A stretch of 64,000 bases of DNA from Tigriopus japonicus (lineage: Eukaryota > Arthropoda > Copepoda > Harpacticoida > Harpacticidae), in assembly GCA_010645155.1 (NCBI GenBank), contig CM021323.1:5953151-6017150 (forward strand). Direction: 5' to 3'. This document shows, in pieces, positions 37,001 through 46,875 of the stretch (within the stretch, counting starts at the first letter, position 1; the number at the start of each line of letters is the position of its first letter). The notes beneath the pieces were generated by a model. It saw nothing but the letters and a program-made list of their open reading frames with translations, did no database searches and was not told the DNA's origin. A program made the position numbers and the translations under genes.

Positions 37001-40000
37001 GATAAGTTGGAACTCGCCGATTCTCTGATTGAATTGTTTCCTCTCATGAGCGTAGTTCCAAGCCACATCACAAGCGGCTTGCATAAGACCAACAGGACCA
37101 GCAGCCAGAACCAGTCGCTCCAAGTCCAAACCAGAAAACAAGACATACACTCCTCGATTCTTTTGACCCAAGATATTAGCCTCGGGGACCTTGCAATTCT
37201 CAAAGATGAGCTCGCAGGTTCCAGAGCCACGGATACCCAACTTGTCCAATTTAGACCCCGTGGAGAATCCTTCCATGCCTTTTTCGATCAGAAATGCCGT
37301 AATGCCATGCTGAGGTTTGGCAGAATTAGGATCCGTCTTGGCATACACCACCAAAGTGTCGGCATCAGGACCATTGGTGATCCAAAATTTAGAACCATTG
37401 AGGACGTAGTAGTCCCCTTGCTTCTCGGCTTTGGTTCTCATGGAGACCACATCCGATCCAGAACCGGCCTCAGACATGGCCAAAGCACCCACATGTTCTC
37501 CTGAGCAAAGCTTGGGTAGATATTTAGCCTTCTGTTCTTCAGTGCCATTTCGATTGATTTGATTAACACACAAATTAGAATGAGCACCATAGGACAAAGC
37601 TATCGCTCCGCTAGCCCTGGAAAGTTCTTCATAAGCCAAAATATGGTCAAAGTAGCCCATTTCGCTGCCGCCATATTGGGAACTGGCTGTGATGCCCAAG
37701 AGGCCCATGTCGCCCAATTTCTTCCAGAATTCCCGCATTTGAGGGAAACTGTTGGTTCTATCGATCTCTTCGGCACGGGGAGATAACTCTTTCTGGCAAA
37801 AGTTAAACACTGTTTCTCGAAGTTGGCGTTGTTCATCGGTAAGTCCAAACATAATATCGTCGATTGGATAATGGGACAAAGACCGAGTCACCATATTGCT
37901 TCTCACGATCCCTTGCTTGATCTGCTTGAGGAGCCAAGGTCTTCTGATGGCCGACATTGCCATGACTATGGTGGTGGAATTCCTGATGTTAGAAGTTTGA
38001 TAAAGTGTAGCAATGAATGGTGAAAATAGAGGTAGTTTGTCTCTCAACTCTTCAAAAATGAGTACTGTTCTACGCCACTAGGTTAATGGAAAGTGCCTTT
38101 CACTGTTGTGCATGTGACGTAAGCGGGGAGAATGAAGAAGGCGCTTGATTTAAAACTTGACATGGAGTACACATTTTTAGGAAAAGAACGAATTTCATGA
38201 TTTAAAAAAATGAAACCTTGTTGAAACAGGGGTGTCAAACAGTCAGATAGTTGAAAGGGTGAACACATAGGTCAGATCAAAATTGCAAAGAAAATGAATG
38301 GGTATTGTAAAAAAATATGACACAATGATTGAACAAATAAGGGTCCCTGGGGTCCCCCTGGCAACCTTCCGAGCTTCATGGGTCTGTGACCTTTTTACTG
38401 TGACCTTTTTATTGAACTTTTTAACGTGACCCCTTTACCTTTTTACCATCACCATTTTGTTGTGACCTTTTTATTGTGACCTATTCACCGTGACCTTTTT
38501 ACCTTGTGACCTATTCACCGTAACCTTTTTACCTTGTGACCTATTTACGGCGTTTGGGTTTATTTGGGTTTTTAGTGTATTTGTTTGTTTGGGGTAGATT
38601 TGTATCATTTCCAAATTGAAACAGTGATGATTTGATAAAGTGCGTGTAGACCAAAACATAGTTTTTAGGTGTCATTAACTCTTTTTATCTTAATTATGAT
38701 AGAACATGAACATTTAAGTTAGGCAAATTATCTCTCTCATTTTTTTTCAAAATCTCTTTCATATCTTTGGAAATAACTAGGGCGGTCGAATTATTAATTG
38801 AAAGTAATGTATCTTATTTAAGTATTTTGTTGATTTTTTCAGAAAAATCAGACCTTTCTTAAAAAATGCATCGTCAAATTCTTCCATTTTGTCAAATTTT
38901 ATGACTCTTTTTAAGGGAATATGCAAACTTAAGTAGAAAATATGCATGGGAAATAAAAAAATGGTCAGCTTTGTAAATCGTAAAGCCTCGTAAATTCCAT
39001 TAACAGATTTTAATCTAAAATAGATAACTGTTGCTCCAACGCGCTCTAGCTCCAACAAGAAAAAAAAATGATGGAAACTCTTGTTTACCTTTTCAACCAA
39101 ATCTTAGGCAGTAAAATGTTAATCAAATGTTGGTTATAAATAAGGACTGCCAAAAACAACCAATTTTCATTACCCAGTATGGATTTGTAGCACCAAAGAT
39201 CTGTTTACCTATATTTCCGTCATTGCCAATTTTTTTCGAATATGAGGGTTTTTGAATCTTAATTTAAAAAAAGCTTATTTATTTCCTCAAACTCCTTAGA
39301 AATTTTGATAATTTTTAAATATTTTGGTGTGATTTGAATATTTTGTTAAATGTTATGATGTTTTTTCAGTAAATATTATTTAAATATTTGACCTTCAAAG
39401 TTAATTATTTTCGGTCCCTCTAGAAATAACCTTTCAGTCATTCTTTCACTTACTTTTCTTTTAAATTTTCGTTTACATCTTTTACATTATTTCCTGTAGT
39501 TTTAGAAATTATGAATTTACAATTAAATTTTGTTCTGAAATGTGGCTAATACTAGGTCACCAGTAAGTCTTAGGACAACTTAGTAGATAACTCCAAATCT
39601 ATGTCTAGTCATAAAATAATGACTGTATCTTGATGCATTTGTAGTCCAAATTTCAGTCAAAATGATCTCCTGTGACCTTCACAACAGCATAGAGACGGCG
39701 CCTAACATCATCACATAAAGGACGCACCATATCCTCTTCAATAGGAATAGCCCCTTTTGTCCCCAGATCAAAATGATTGAACTTTGTAATCCTGTCGATT
39801 CCTGCGAGCACGGTTGGAGCAAACCCCTCGAAAAGTAAGAACAACCTCAAGGCTACCTTTAAAAGATGTGGAGCATTGATCCTGTGGTGATGCTGGGTTC
39901 TGTATCCAAACTGTTGTGAAGGCCACAGGCAATCATTTTATCTGAAACTTGGACTACATATGCTTCAAGATGTGCTGATCATTTTATGATAGTAAAAAAT

Positions 40001-43000
40001 TGTTAGGCAAAGTGATTTGGAGTTATTTAATAAGTTTCATTTGCTGTCCTAAGACTTCCTTGTCACCCTGTATAGCTTTTATCTTCATTTTGTAGGTTTT
40101 GTTGAGCAAGTGCTTTTTGATACTTTCTATTGAGAAAAGAGTTTCTCATTTAATCATATCCTTGAGACAACTTTTCACTGACAAAGTTAACCTTGTCATT
40201 TCCTTGTATAACCTTGTTACAGTATTACAAAGTTCAATCATTTCGATCTGGGGACTGAAGATGTTACTATGGAAATACAATTCCTTAAATCAATTTTCAA
40301 ATTTGAAAGCATTTTTCCATTTGAGATATTTTGGGTTTAATTACATTTATTAAAGTAAAAATTCGTCATGCTTGCCACCTGAGATGGTAGCTGAGAGCTG
40401 TGCATGCAGCCAGTCTGTAGCAGTCCCGTTGGACGAGGCTCTTAGAAGTAAAAAGTCCAATAGAATTAGACTTAACATGGAGTATTTTAACAAGGTGAAA
40501 TACCTTTAAAAAAAAAAGATGATGGCATGCAATTCTCAATAATCGAATTTGAACCAGGTAATGGTTGAGATTAGATTTGGAAAAGAGCCATTTCCAGGTT
40601 GAATTCCTCCCAAAGCCCCAAGAGTATATAACTAGTCACTTAAAAGTCATATTTATTACGCCCGAGAATCTACATCATATTGCAGTGATTTATAGAACCC
40701 TTCGAAATAATTTTAGCGACAATAAAGAAAATGGAACTGGTCCCGCCCGGGTTCGAACCGGGGACCTTCTGCGTGTAAAGCAGACGTGATAACCACTACA
40801 CTACGAGACCTTCTTATTTCTTGTCAGATACGTACTGTAAGATAATTATTTAAAAGCATTACTGCACTTTTTTCAGACGGAATCAATTTCTCAACCAAAG
40901 CTTCTCCAGTATGCGCGACCTCCAAAAGGATGACAAGATTCGACAAATCAATGAGAGATATCTGTACCCATCGGCCTCTCTTCTCCACAAAACCCTGTCC
41001 ATGGGCAAATCTGGAGGAGTCTTTCCCAATCATAATGCTTTGGACGACAATGCCAAACCCACTTCTCGCACTTTATCGTCTTCTACCAACATTCCTTTTG
41101 GGCCCAATTCGAAGGCACATCCAGTCACCAAGGATAAAGGCACTTCCACGGACGAATTGCTTTCTACCGAGAATTTCAGGCAAATGGGCACTGCCACCTA
41201 CCGTCACAAGTTTGAACAGTAAGTTAGAACCGAGCGTCGGTAAAGGTTGGCCTTGATTTGATCTTGGCATGCACGTGCGGCCTTTTGAGCCTCTACCATC
41301 ATAGCGTGACTTCGTGGTTTGATGTTAATCTAAATGAAACCTACAAAGAAACAAAGACAGGACTTGGATATTTTGATATGTACCAAGAAAATTGGCGTGA
41401 AGGCGTTTTTTGAACCATCATGGGAAATTAGTCCAAATTTCTCTAGACAAGACGTTCTATTAGATGAACTAACGCATCACTCACAAGAGCTGTCGTACTC
41501 CAATGCAATCTACTTGTACAGTTGGCTCTTCGTTTGATTGAACGTTAGAAGCAATTCCACTCCAAGAAGAAAAGAAAAGTAATCAACCTACTCTGGCCTT
41601 TTTTATATTCTTTTGCTTAAGTGGAATGAAATACCGCCCTTTCAGTGAAAGATTGACAGAAACGGACGCTTTTCTAGAAACAGCAGAAAAATGTGCTTTG
41701 TATCCATGAAAGAAAATGTTCTATTCCCGCCTTCACTCTAGTCATCTATGCTCATGCTCGTGTACTAGTCATTCCATTATGTATATATTTCAATGTCTCC
41801 AAGAGAAATATATCTAGTCATTTACCAACATCGCCTCATGCAACATGGCGCAGTCGGTAGGATGCAACGTTGCCTCTATTCCCGCCTTCACTCTAGTCAT
41901 CTATGCTCATGCTCGTGTACTAGTCATTCCATTATGTATATATTTCAATGTCTCCAAGAGAAATATATCTAGTCATTTACCAACATCGCCTCATGCAACA
42001 TCTCCCTCTTTTCGGGGGGCATCATAATGGAAAGTGACTAGTACGAGCATGAGCATAGATATGGGAGCAAGAGAATACAACAGAAAAGAAACCTGGAAGC
42101 CCATCACAAATCTTTTTTTTTATAGGGCTTTTAATGTTTATCAATAGATGGATGGAGTCATCATTTTCCTGGTAAATTCACTAAGTTCACGGGAACCAAT
42201 CATTGATACTCTTTGTTTTAGATGCAAAGGGAAACCTTTCAGAACTATTTCCTCCACCACTTTACATTCTTTTAGACTTTGGCAATATGTTCCTGATGTT
42301 CTTAGAGTGATATAATGGAAAAACAAAAAATGTTTTTAAACACCCTCTCGGAATATAATCAAAACACACAAGATGACTTTGGGGAGTTAACCTTAAACAC
42401 TCTTTCATAATGACGAGAGTCATGTCACTAAATGTTAGCGATGAATAACCGTAATTTAGATTTAGTACTTTCAACCAGTTACTTTCGGGTTCGATTGTAA
42501 GAGATACGTTTGGCGTAAAAGCTTGAAAGGATCCCAGTGTTCATCCGACTGCAGAATGTACGTAGTGTTTGGTGACTTCAAAGACGGCGAACAAGTCGTC
42601 ATCATTGTAGATTCCGTCTGCTAGGGGGAAAATGATTTCCCATACCAGTGAGTAGTAGTTGTAGTAGTACTTGCACTCAAGTATTGTTCTCCAGGCAAGC
42701 TGGAATTGCCGAGTGAACAGTCTGGTTGCCCTCTTTCCCTTTGTTCACAAACTGGACATCTACAGTAGTTTCTAAAGAAACATTCTTTCACAAATTCTTG
42801 TTCAAAGCCTGCTCCATAGACAGATCAAACTCTTTGGAGTTGCCAATTCTTTGGATTCATACACTGAAAACTTGTTCCCTCCGTCCATGATCGAGGAATC
42901 CATGCGAGCTAGCCAATGTCTTTTACGTTTTTTTCACTCTGGTTGGTGCAATGGTACTCCAGTGTTAGTACCTTCCGGATGGTTTAGTCAGAAACTTCAT

Positions 43001-46000
43001 TTGTTTCCCTCTGATCAAGCATGAAGTGCGGCGGGAGCTTCATCGGAGGTGAACGTGCCAAATCGAATATCAACAAAAGACATCATCACAAACATTCAAG
43101 TGCATTTTCCCGTCCGTGATTAACTGATCGGTTGAAAGTCTATCTATGCATTCGTTGGATCCCGCTGCATGAAGCTACTCCAACTAGTCATCTCGCGTTC
43201 CACGCAAGTGTTCCCATGAAAGTTAGCTGCTTTAACACTGTTTTGCCAACAATGGTCTTTTGAATCTCTTGCAATGAGGAAAAACAAGAAGCCCTTTCGC
43301 GTGTTTGGAACAGCCTCTGAATCATGATCGTGTTCTCACGTGGCTGTTATGTGGTCCAGTGCAAAATTGTGAACATGGGTAGTTCTCTGTCACGGTCTGT
43401 GAGTCATGCAGACTTGAATTTGAGAAGCCCATCCTGTGGAACCCCCATGGGACTGACTCTTTCTCCCTTGAAGGACCAAGTTCCGACCTCTGGGAATCTT
43501 ATACGATCATTGTCGTTGGCCATTGGTTTGCTTATACCATTTCTTCTGGTGTCAAGGAAGCTGCGGAAAAGTGCAAATCCTTCTGAAAATGAGAGTCAAA
43601 AGAAGAGAGTGGAGGGGAATAATAATAATGAGAATGAGAGTAAACACAAAAGGGAACCCATTAACGATGACGAAGCTGGAACTAAAGAGAAATTGCTAAA
43701 CCCAACGGCTGCTGACAAACGTTCTGGTAGTTGGCTTCATCATAGATCGAGGTACCAAAACATCATGGCTTTTCACGAATGAGGTTGATCAATCCAACAA
43801 TGACAACGGCATAATGGTCTTGGTCCCATGTGGTTTTCAAAAAGCGTAATTGAATTTCCACTTGTATGTCCATTAGGAGCATTGCAAGGACATTTATTTC
43901 GGCATTCGATTGTTTTATATAATTGACTACCGAATCAGCTCAAGATTCCTTGTTCAGTCAGGAAGAAGCATGTTTAATTACTTTTTTTTAATTCTTTGCC
44001 TTCGCAATATCTAACAAAAAATTACGAAAGTTTAGAAAATATTAAATTGAATGTTTATTGCAACTCACGGTCCGTGTAATGGCATACAAAATGTAAGAGA
44101 TCTGTATGCCGACTTATTTACCATACTTCAAACTTCGTGGTTGTATGGCAATTTTAGTACATACATAAAAGCAATCTTTTGGGGGTTCTTGGACAACAAA
44201 TGAGACAGAAGCAATACGAATGCAATCAAAAATTGGACATAAGACTCATGTAGGTCAGCAGCAACATTACTTTGATACCATAATCTATTTTTTAAAGAGA
44301 CGGTTTGTAATGAATATATATTAAAAGTCAAAGCTGAAGATTTGAAAATTATCGATGAGCAGCTTTGAAATTTGTTTTCATATTGAGACTCGTTATGCCC
44401 TGAATTTATTTTCCGGAAGAGTATTCTTTTAGCTAGCTTTGATAATATAGTCAAGGTATCTTACATGTATAAGTAGGGGCAGTTGTGGCCGAGTGGTTAA
44501 GGCGTTGGACTTGAAATCCAATGGGGTCTCCCCGCGCAGGTTCGAACCCTGCCGACTGCGAAGATTATTTTTCCACATTCTTTTCCTTATTTCAGACTGT
44601 CGAGGGAGATTCGGGCTCCCATCTTGCAACAAGGCAACAAATCCAGACGTCCATTTGTCTCCAATAGCTCTAATGTGACATCATCCGGCAAGTTGCCCCG
44701 CCCTTTGAGTGGGAGTGTCCTGGTGGGTGGGAAGTCTTTCTCGGGCGGAACCTACAATGAGCCCGTGAGTGCTTCCACGCCCAATGAAATCGAGATCGAT
44801 AAGGCCGGTCACTTCCAATTCCCCACTGTCAAGGACACTGCCAAAGGAGTCTCTCGTGGATCGGTAGGCAAGATTTTGGGTCCGTACGTGAGTGGACGAA
44901 TCGCTCAATTGGAGAATGAACTCGAGACTGTGGTTGGATTGAAGCGCAATTCAGAGGATTCCTTCAATTCCGTTCTTTCACACTCGGAAGTCACTTCGCA
45001 AAGGTACTGGCATTGGTTTTTTTCTTTTCTGCCAATTTGCTGTTTTCACCAAGTTCTCTTTTAAATACGTGTTCCCGATGAGTCAATTATTGAAATTGAA
45101 GAAATATTGAACGAATCAGTGAACCGGGGACTAAAATATGTACTTCATTGTTTGCTCCAAATTGCAAAATATTTTCAGTGACATCCATACAGTTAAAAAT
45201 TAGATATTATTATTTTAGTGGTTCTGAGTCTACTATTGATCCCGATATGTTCACCACGGCGGAAGAAGATGTTCCCGAGGATCCAAAGACCCAGATCAAC
45301 CATCCTCCGCCTCAACCCGTTCGTCGACAATTGATCCCCAAAAAGTCACGAAGTCGTCTAGCAAAAACCGCCTTTGACAACCGCACCGTCGATGTTTCCA
45401 TGGAATGGGAGGCTTGCCAAACCAATCAAGGCTTCAATCATCGAGCTCCCACCACCACCACAACCAACCACAATTCATTAGCCAGTCCCGCAGATTGGAG
45501 TCGAAATTTTCAGACTGTAACGAGCACGCCCTTGAATGACAACGACAACTTGAACGGATCCTATGTTCACGGAACACTTCCCACACACGATGAAGTGGAT
45601 CAAACGGCTTACAACACCGCCGAGGAAGATGAAGTGGTGTGGAACACGCTCACAGAAGATAGTAATGCAAGTCAGGATCACGAGACCACTTTGACTTCCA
45701 ATGGGAATCAAAATCTCGAGGAATGGGAAACGGTTCAGGAACCCTCTACCCAGGATGATTGGATCACGGTTCAAGAGGGTGAAACCATTGATGAGCCCAG
45801 AACAGATGAGCAAAATGGAGATGACGCTTGGGGAACTGTTCAAGAGAATCCGCTGGAAAATGATGTGGAAACAGGTCAAGAAAATGCCGTGGAAAATGAC
45901 TCGTCTGGTGAAGAAGAATGGGGAACAGTTTCGGAGGATCCTGAGAAACCCAATAATCACGAACAGGAGGAACCCGAGAACCAAAGTCAAAAGGAAAATG

Positions 46001-46875
46001 TTTGGGATACCGCCGTTGACGCTGATACACCCGTCAATCCACAGATTCACGATCAAGTGGAACCCGTGGAAGCAGACCAATGGCAATCTGTTACTGAAGA
46101 CAACCCTGAATCTTCTTCCGCTTGGGCTAGTGTCATTCATAGTGGAAGCACGAGCAATGACGAGTCAACTTTGGAACCGGACCAAGAAGAGCCTTACAGT
46201 AATACTTGGGATCAGCCCACGGATTCGTTCCACACCATCAACGAAGAAAACGACAAAGTCATCCACGACAAAAGCTCGGTCAACCCTTGGGCGGCATCTA
46301 CTTCACCTTCAGCCCAAATCGTGGCTGCCCCTACCCCAAAATCTCCATTGAAACGAACCAAGGCCTTCAAGGGCGAATCCGGCCTTTGTGACACCGAGGA
46401 TCTCTATTGTGATGATGAATTGAACGGCGACGATCCCAATATGCAACTGGAGATTGCCAAAAGTGTGATGGTTCCTTCACCGGGAGGTGATATGATTGAA
46501 GCACCCGAGGATGAGGAAGCTCATGCTCGACGTCGTTACCCTCACCAACCCGTGCTGGTTGATCAAGGTATGTAACGAAAATTGAGGTAAAGCATTCGTC
46601 TTGAATTGGATTCCAATGGCTTCGTTTGAATTGCAGAATCAATTTTGAGTATGGACTTTCCGAGCACCGGACCCACTTCTTTGCGAAGCAATTGTACTGA
46701 TGACACGGCCGATGAAGCCATCAAGGAAGAAGACGAAGATGCGGACGAATTTGAGGAAGAGGAGGTGGATGAGAGCTCCACCAAGGAAGATCGCTTCAAA
46801 AAGCTCGTTTCCCGAGATGAATTGGCTAATGGCAAATTGATCTACAGTCACAAGAGCAACGAGGAGAAGCTCTAA
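16083..46875 (+). CDS. Large ankyrin-repeat protein with acidic tryptophan-motif tail (unnamed)
   Basis: Exons 16083-16275, 18095-18335, 30053-30490, 31171-31410, 32693-32845, 40877-41218, 44596-45003, 45219-46567, 46637-46875; every junction is GT-AG, phases agree at all eight joins, total 3603 nt = 1200 aa. Residues about 40-150 form ankyrin repeats ([37 protein letters not shown]), closest by eye to the N-terminal ankyrin part of TEX14, but no kinase domain follows. Residues 150-670 are disordered, Ser/Arg/Asn-rich, with a glycine run; a short coiled stretch ([13 protein letters not shown]) lies near 645. Residues 730-1030 are acidic with about eleven spaced tryptophans, seven as W-x-x-[LV]. 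The end is very acidic ([16 protein letters not shown]), then basic. Introns up to 11.7 kb carry other genes. Function unknown; scaffold or autophagy adaptor is only inference. Confidence 0.82.
16640..17092. mobile_element. Palindromic MITE, family X copy 1 (degraded)
   Basis: Shares with copies at 17390-17843 and 49879-50330 the block GAGAG(A/T)AT AACTTTTGACTCCGACGTTC, the inverted form of it on the other arm (GTGAAAAGTTATG), and a central palindrome around CGCCCTTTGTGG...CCAGAAAAGGGC near 16870-16910. The left part is disturbed and carries an extra partial copy of the block at 16647-16700. Non-coding, lying in the first intron of the ankyrin gene. Confidence 0.6.
17115..17161. repeat. AT-rich microsatellite (TTTATTT)n
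   Basis: A run of about 46 bases made only of T and A in a TTTATTT pattern, between two copies of the family X palindromic element. Confidence 0.8.
17390..17843. mobile_element. Palindromic MITE, family X copy 2 (most complete)
   Basis: Begins GGCAAGAAGCAC and ends GTGCTTCTTGCC. The two halves are near reverse complements over about 200 bases each: GGAGTGGGAGGC at left pairs with GCCTCCCACTCC at right, and CATTTGCGTTCTTCTGCAAATGAGACC pairs with GGTCTCATTTGCAGAAGAACG. The centre is an almost perfect hairpin around GCCCTTTTGTGGTAAAACG. Flanking CCA on both sides may be a 3-bp duplication, which is not conclusive. No coding capacity. It lies 69 bp upstream of the intronic tRNA-Met gene. Confidence 0.75.
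17912..17983 (+). tRNA. tRNA-Met (CAT), elongator type
   Basis: Full cloverleaf: acceptor GCCTCGG pairs with CCGGGGC, D stem GCGC/GCGC, anticodon stem TCAGT with loop CTCATAA (anticodon CAT at 17945-17947), and T arm GTGAG TTCGAGC CTCAC. The sequence closely follows animal elongator tRNA-Met. No intron. T-rich runs (TTTCTTTTTC) follow from 17986 as a polymerase III terminator. It lies in the first intron of the ankyrin gene on the same strand. Confidence 0.96.
19169..19187. repeat. (GA)n microsatellite
   Basis: Uninterrupted GA dinucleotide run in the 11.7-kb intron. Confidence 0.9.
24826..24861. repeat. (AAC)n microsatellite
   Basis: Repeated AACAACAACAAC with single interruptions, within the 11.7-kb intron. 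Confidence 0.85.
26048..26081. repeat. (ACTC)n microsatellite
   Basis: About eight tandem ACTC units, within the 11.7-kb intron. Confidence 0.92.
26820..27040. mobile_element. hAT-type non-autonomous element, 221 bp
   Basis: Starts CAGGGGTCGGCAA and ends CCGACCCCTG, inverted termini typical of hAT transposons (CAGGGGTCGGCAA...). The interior has the words GTGGGCCC and GTGGGTCCAC also found in the better preserved element at 62171-62420. No matching 8-bp flanks remain (TTTTGCGA versus ATAGGTAG), so the duplication has decayed or one end was altered. Confidence 0.65.
32155..32170. repeat. (GA)n microsatellite
   Basis: AGAGAG run in an ankyrin-gene intron, just upstream of the exon at 32693. 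Confidence 0.85.
34895..36580 (+). CDS. NRAMP divalent metal transporter (DMT1/Malvolio type)
   Basis: Proton-coupled importer of Fe2+, Mn2+ and similar ions, SLC11 family, in plasma or endosomal membrane. Intronless, 561 aa, from ATG 34895. About 60 hydrophilic N-terminal residues precede the usual set of roughly 12 membrane segments. Metal-site residues are present: DPGN in TM1 (Asp81, Asn84) and MPHN in TM6 (Met260, with His262 and His267). The family signature [19 protein letters not shown] follows TM8. An external loop at about 345-360 has two N-glycosylation sites (NNT, NKT). A poly(A) signal AATAAA lies 12 bases after the stop. The gene lies within an intron of the ankyrin gene and converges on IVD. 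Being intronless, it may have arisen by retroposition, but the frame is intact. No iron-responsive element was evident. Confidence 0.96.
   Translation: MEQDTGRRNSDETPREERELPINESSFQTSPPDESTLIATYFDERIPIPQEEDGGRFGGFSFRKLWAFTGPGFLMSIAYLDPGNVQSDLQSGTVAQYRLLWVLMWATFLGLLMQRLAARIGVVTGKHLAEMCYRQYPKIPRILLWIMVEIAIIGSDMQEVIGTAIAIYLLSNKAIPLWGGVLITVADTFTFLGLDKYGLRKLEIFFGILITTMALSFGYEYVVVAPDQASVVEGLFVPWCSGCGNKELLQAVGVIGAIIMPHNLYLHSALVKSREVDRRKPSAVREANYYFFIESIIALFVSFLINVFVVSVFAEGLYGKTNAEVHDICSLVNNTHADVFPSNNKTVEADIYKGGVFLGCEFGIAAMYIWAIGILAAGQSSTMTGTYAGQFAMEGFLNLKWKRWQRVLLTRTVAILPAFFVAFYEKIDDMSKMNDLLNCLMSLQLPFALIPTIAFSANRKLMGEFANSCAANVFSIFVSTIIIGVNIYFVMDYVTNLGITNAAFIIAVIVYGVLYLIFCAYLTIDMTLNMGNGGFLLSRFPSLRSYFSADFDYEDLAEFTE
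36592..36597 (+). terminator. Poly(A) signal AATAAA of the NRAMP gene
   Basis: AATAAA begins 12 bases after the NRAMP stop codon, which would give a very short 3' UTR before the convergent IVD gene. Confidence 0.55.
36641..36646 (-). terminator. Poly(A) signal AATAAA of the IVD gene
   Basis: AATAAA on the minus strand, about 50 bases downstream of the IVD stop codon. Confidence 0.6.
36695..37963 (-). CDS. IVD: Isovaleryl-CoA dehydrogenase, mitochondrial
   Basis: FAD flavoenzyme of the mitochondrial matrix that oxidises isovaleryl-CoA to 3-methylcrotonyl-CoA in leucine breakdown and passes electrons to ETF. Intronless, 422 aa (human about 423-426) from the first ATG of the frame (37963); upstream in-frame codons lack ATG. 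The N-terminus ([30 protein letters not shown]) is a basic targeting peptide. Family blocks are clear: [43 protein letters not shown] with the catalytic Glu typical of [22 protein letters not shown], and [15 protein letters not shown]. The first acyl-CoA dehydrogenase signature reads [12 protein letters not shown], differing from the usual AMSEPNAGSDVV. It is nested in an ankyrin-gene intron on the opposite strand, tail to tail with NRAMP. Confidence 0.97.
   Translation of the reverse strand: MAMSAIRRPWLLKQIKQGIVRSNMVTRSLSHYPIDDIMFGLTDEQRQLRETVFNFCQKELSPRAEEIDRTNSFPQMREFWKKLGDMGLLGITASSQYGGSEMGYFDHILAYEELSRASGAIALSYGAHSNLCVNQINRNGTEEQKAKYLPKLCSGEHVGALAMSEAGSGSDVVSMRTKAEKQGDYYVLNGSKFWITNGPDADTLVVYAKTDPNSAKPQHGITAFLIEKGMEGFSTGSKLDKLGIRGSGTCELIFENCKVPEANILGQKNRGVYVLFSGLDLERLVLAAGPVGLMQAACDVAWNYAHERKQFNQRIGEFQLIQGKMADMYTSLNASRSYLYSCARAADLGHFNNKDCAGVILYCAERATQVALDAIQILGGNGYINDYPTGRFLRDAKLYEIGAGTSEVRRLVIGRALNQEYK
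38463..38548. repeat. 30-bp minisatellite (GTGACCTATTCACC...)
   Basis: About 2.8 tandem copies of a 30-base unit built from GTGACCTATTCACC and GTGACCTTTTTACCTT. Related half-units with TGACCTTTTTA extend upstream to about 38390. Confidence 0.75.
39552..40070. mobile_element. Mariner/Tc1-like element remnant with TA flanks
   Basis: The ends are imperfect inverted repeats of about 60 bases (right end read inwards CAGGGTGACAAGGAAGTCTT; left end CTAGGTCACCAGTAAGTCTT), continuing to a shared AATAACTCCAAAT block, and both are flanked by TA, the mariner target site. The minus strand retains a short frame (39850-39653) ending [17 protein letters not shown], which resembles the C-terminus of mariner transposases (RL...V..xGGHFE). 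It is internally deleted to 519 bp, so it is inactive. Confidence 0.75.
40739..40810 (-). tRNA. tRNA-Val (TAC)
   Basis: Read on the minus strand: acceptor GGTCTCG pairs with CGGGACC, D arm GTGTAGTGGTTATCAC, anticodon stem TCTGC/GCAGA with loop TTTACAC (anticodon TAC), and T arm CCCGG TTCGAAC CCGGG. It closely follows animal tRNA-Val. No intron. It lies antisense in an ankyrin-gene intron, 66 bp upstream of the exon at 40877. Confidence 0.95.
41720..42075. repeat. 127-bp direct duplication plus inverted partial copy
   Basis: 41720-41846 and 41875-42001 appear identical over 127 bases, separated by a 28-base spacer that reads GGCGCAGTCGGTAGGATGCA and so on, like the A-box part of a tRNA. An inverted partial copy (GACTAGTACGAGCATGAGCATAGAT) lies at about 42038-42062. 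The arrangement suggests a recent local duplication of part of a tRNA-derived SINE or foldback element. No coding content. Confidence 0.7.
43324..46875 (+). CDS. Candidate alternative-first-exon isoform of the ankyrin-gene locus, membrane-anchored
   Basis: An open exon from ATG 43324 (or ATG 43375, MGSSLSRS) to 43751 ends at a donor (CGAG/GTACCA) in phase 2, exactly the phase needed to join the exon at 44596 (R-LSREIR). With exons 44596-45003, 45219-46567 and 46637-46875 this gives 807 or 790 aa lacking the ankyrin repeats. The new N-terminus has Gly2 followed by Ser-rich sequence, as in N-myristoylation sites, and a hydrophobic segment [12 protein letters not shown] followed by RKLRK, then a polar Asn/Glu/Lys-rich stretch. 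Codon-like composition and phase match support it; no promoter element was recognised. Without RNA data it could be a chance frame. Confidence 0.45.
44479..44560 (+). tRNA. tRNA-Ser (TGA)
   Basis: 82-nt class II tRNA: acceptor GCAGTTG pairs with CGACTGC, anticodon stem TTGGA/TCCAA with loop CTTGAAA (anticodon TGA at 44512-44514), a long variable arm (TGGGGTCTCCCCGC), and T arm GCAGG TTCGAAC CCTGC. A T-rich tract (TTATTTTTCC) follows. It lies only 36 bp upstream of the ankyrin-gene exon at 44596, inside the intron. Confidence 0.96.

Larger units (their letters stand above)
32846..40876 (+). other. 8-kb ankyrin-gene intron hosting two complete genes
   Basis: Donor GAAAG/GTAAGG and acceptor TTTTTTCAG/A join SSRFAER to NQFLNQ in frame. 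Inside are the NRAMP gene (+), the IVD gene (-), a short minisatellite, a mariner-like remnant and tRNA-Val (-). The stretch 32846-34894 before NRAMP shows no recognisable coding and should include the NRAMP promoter or a 5' untranslated exon. Confidence 0.75.

Noticed and set aside
45478..46140. 220-aa minus-strand frame over the ankyrin-gene exon 9
   Set aside because: Antisense shadow of the acidic repetitive exon.
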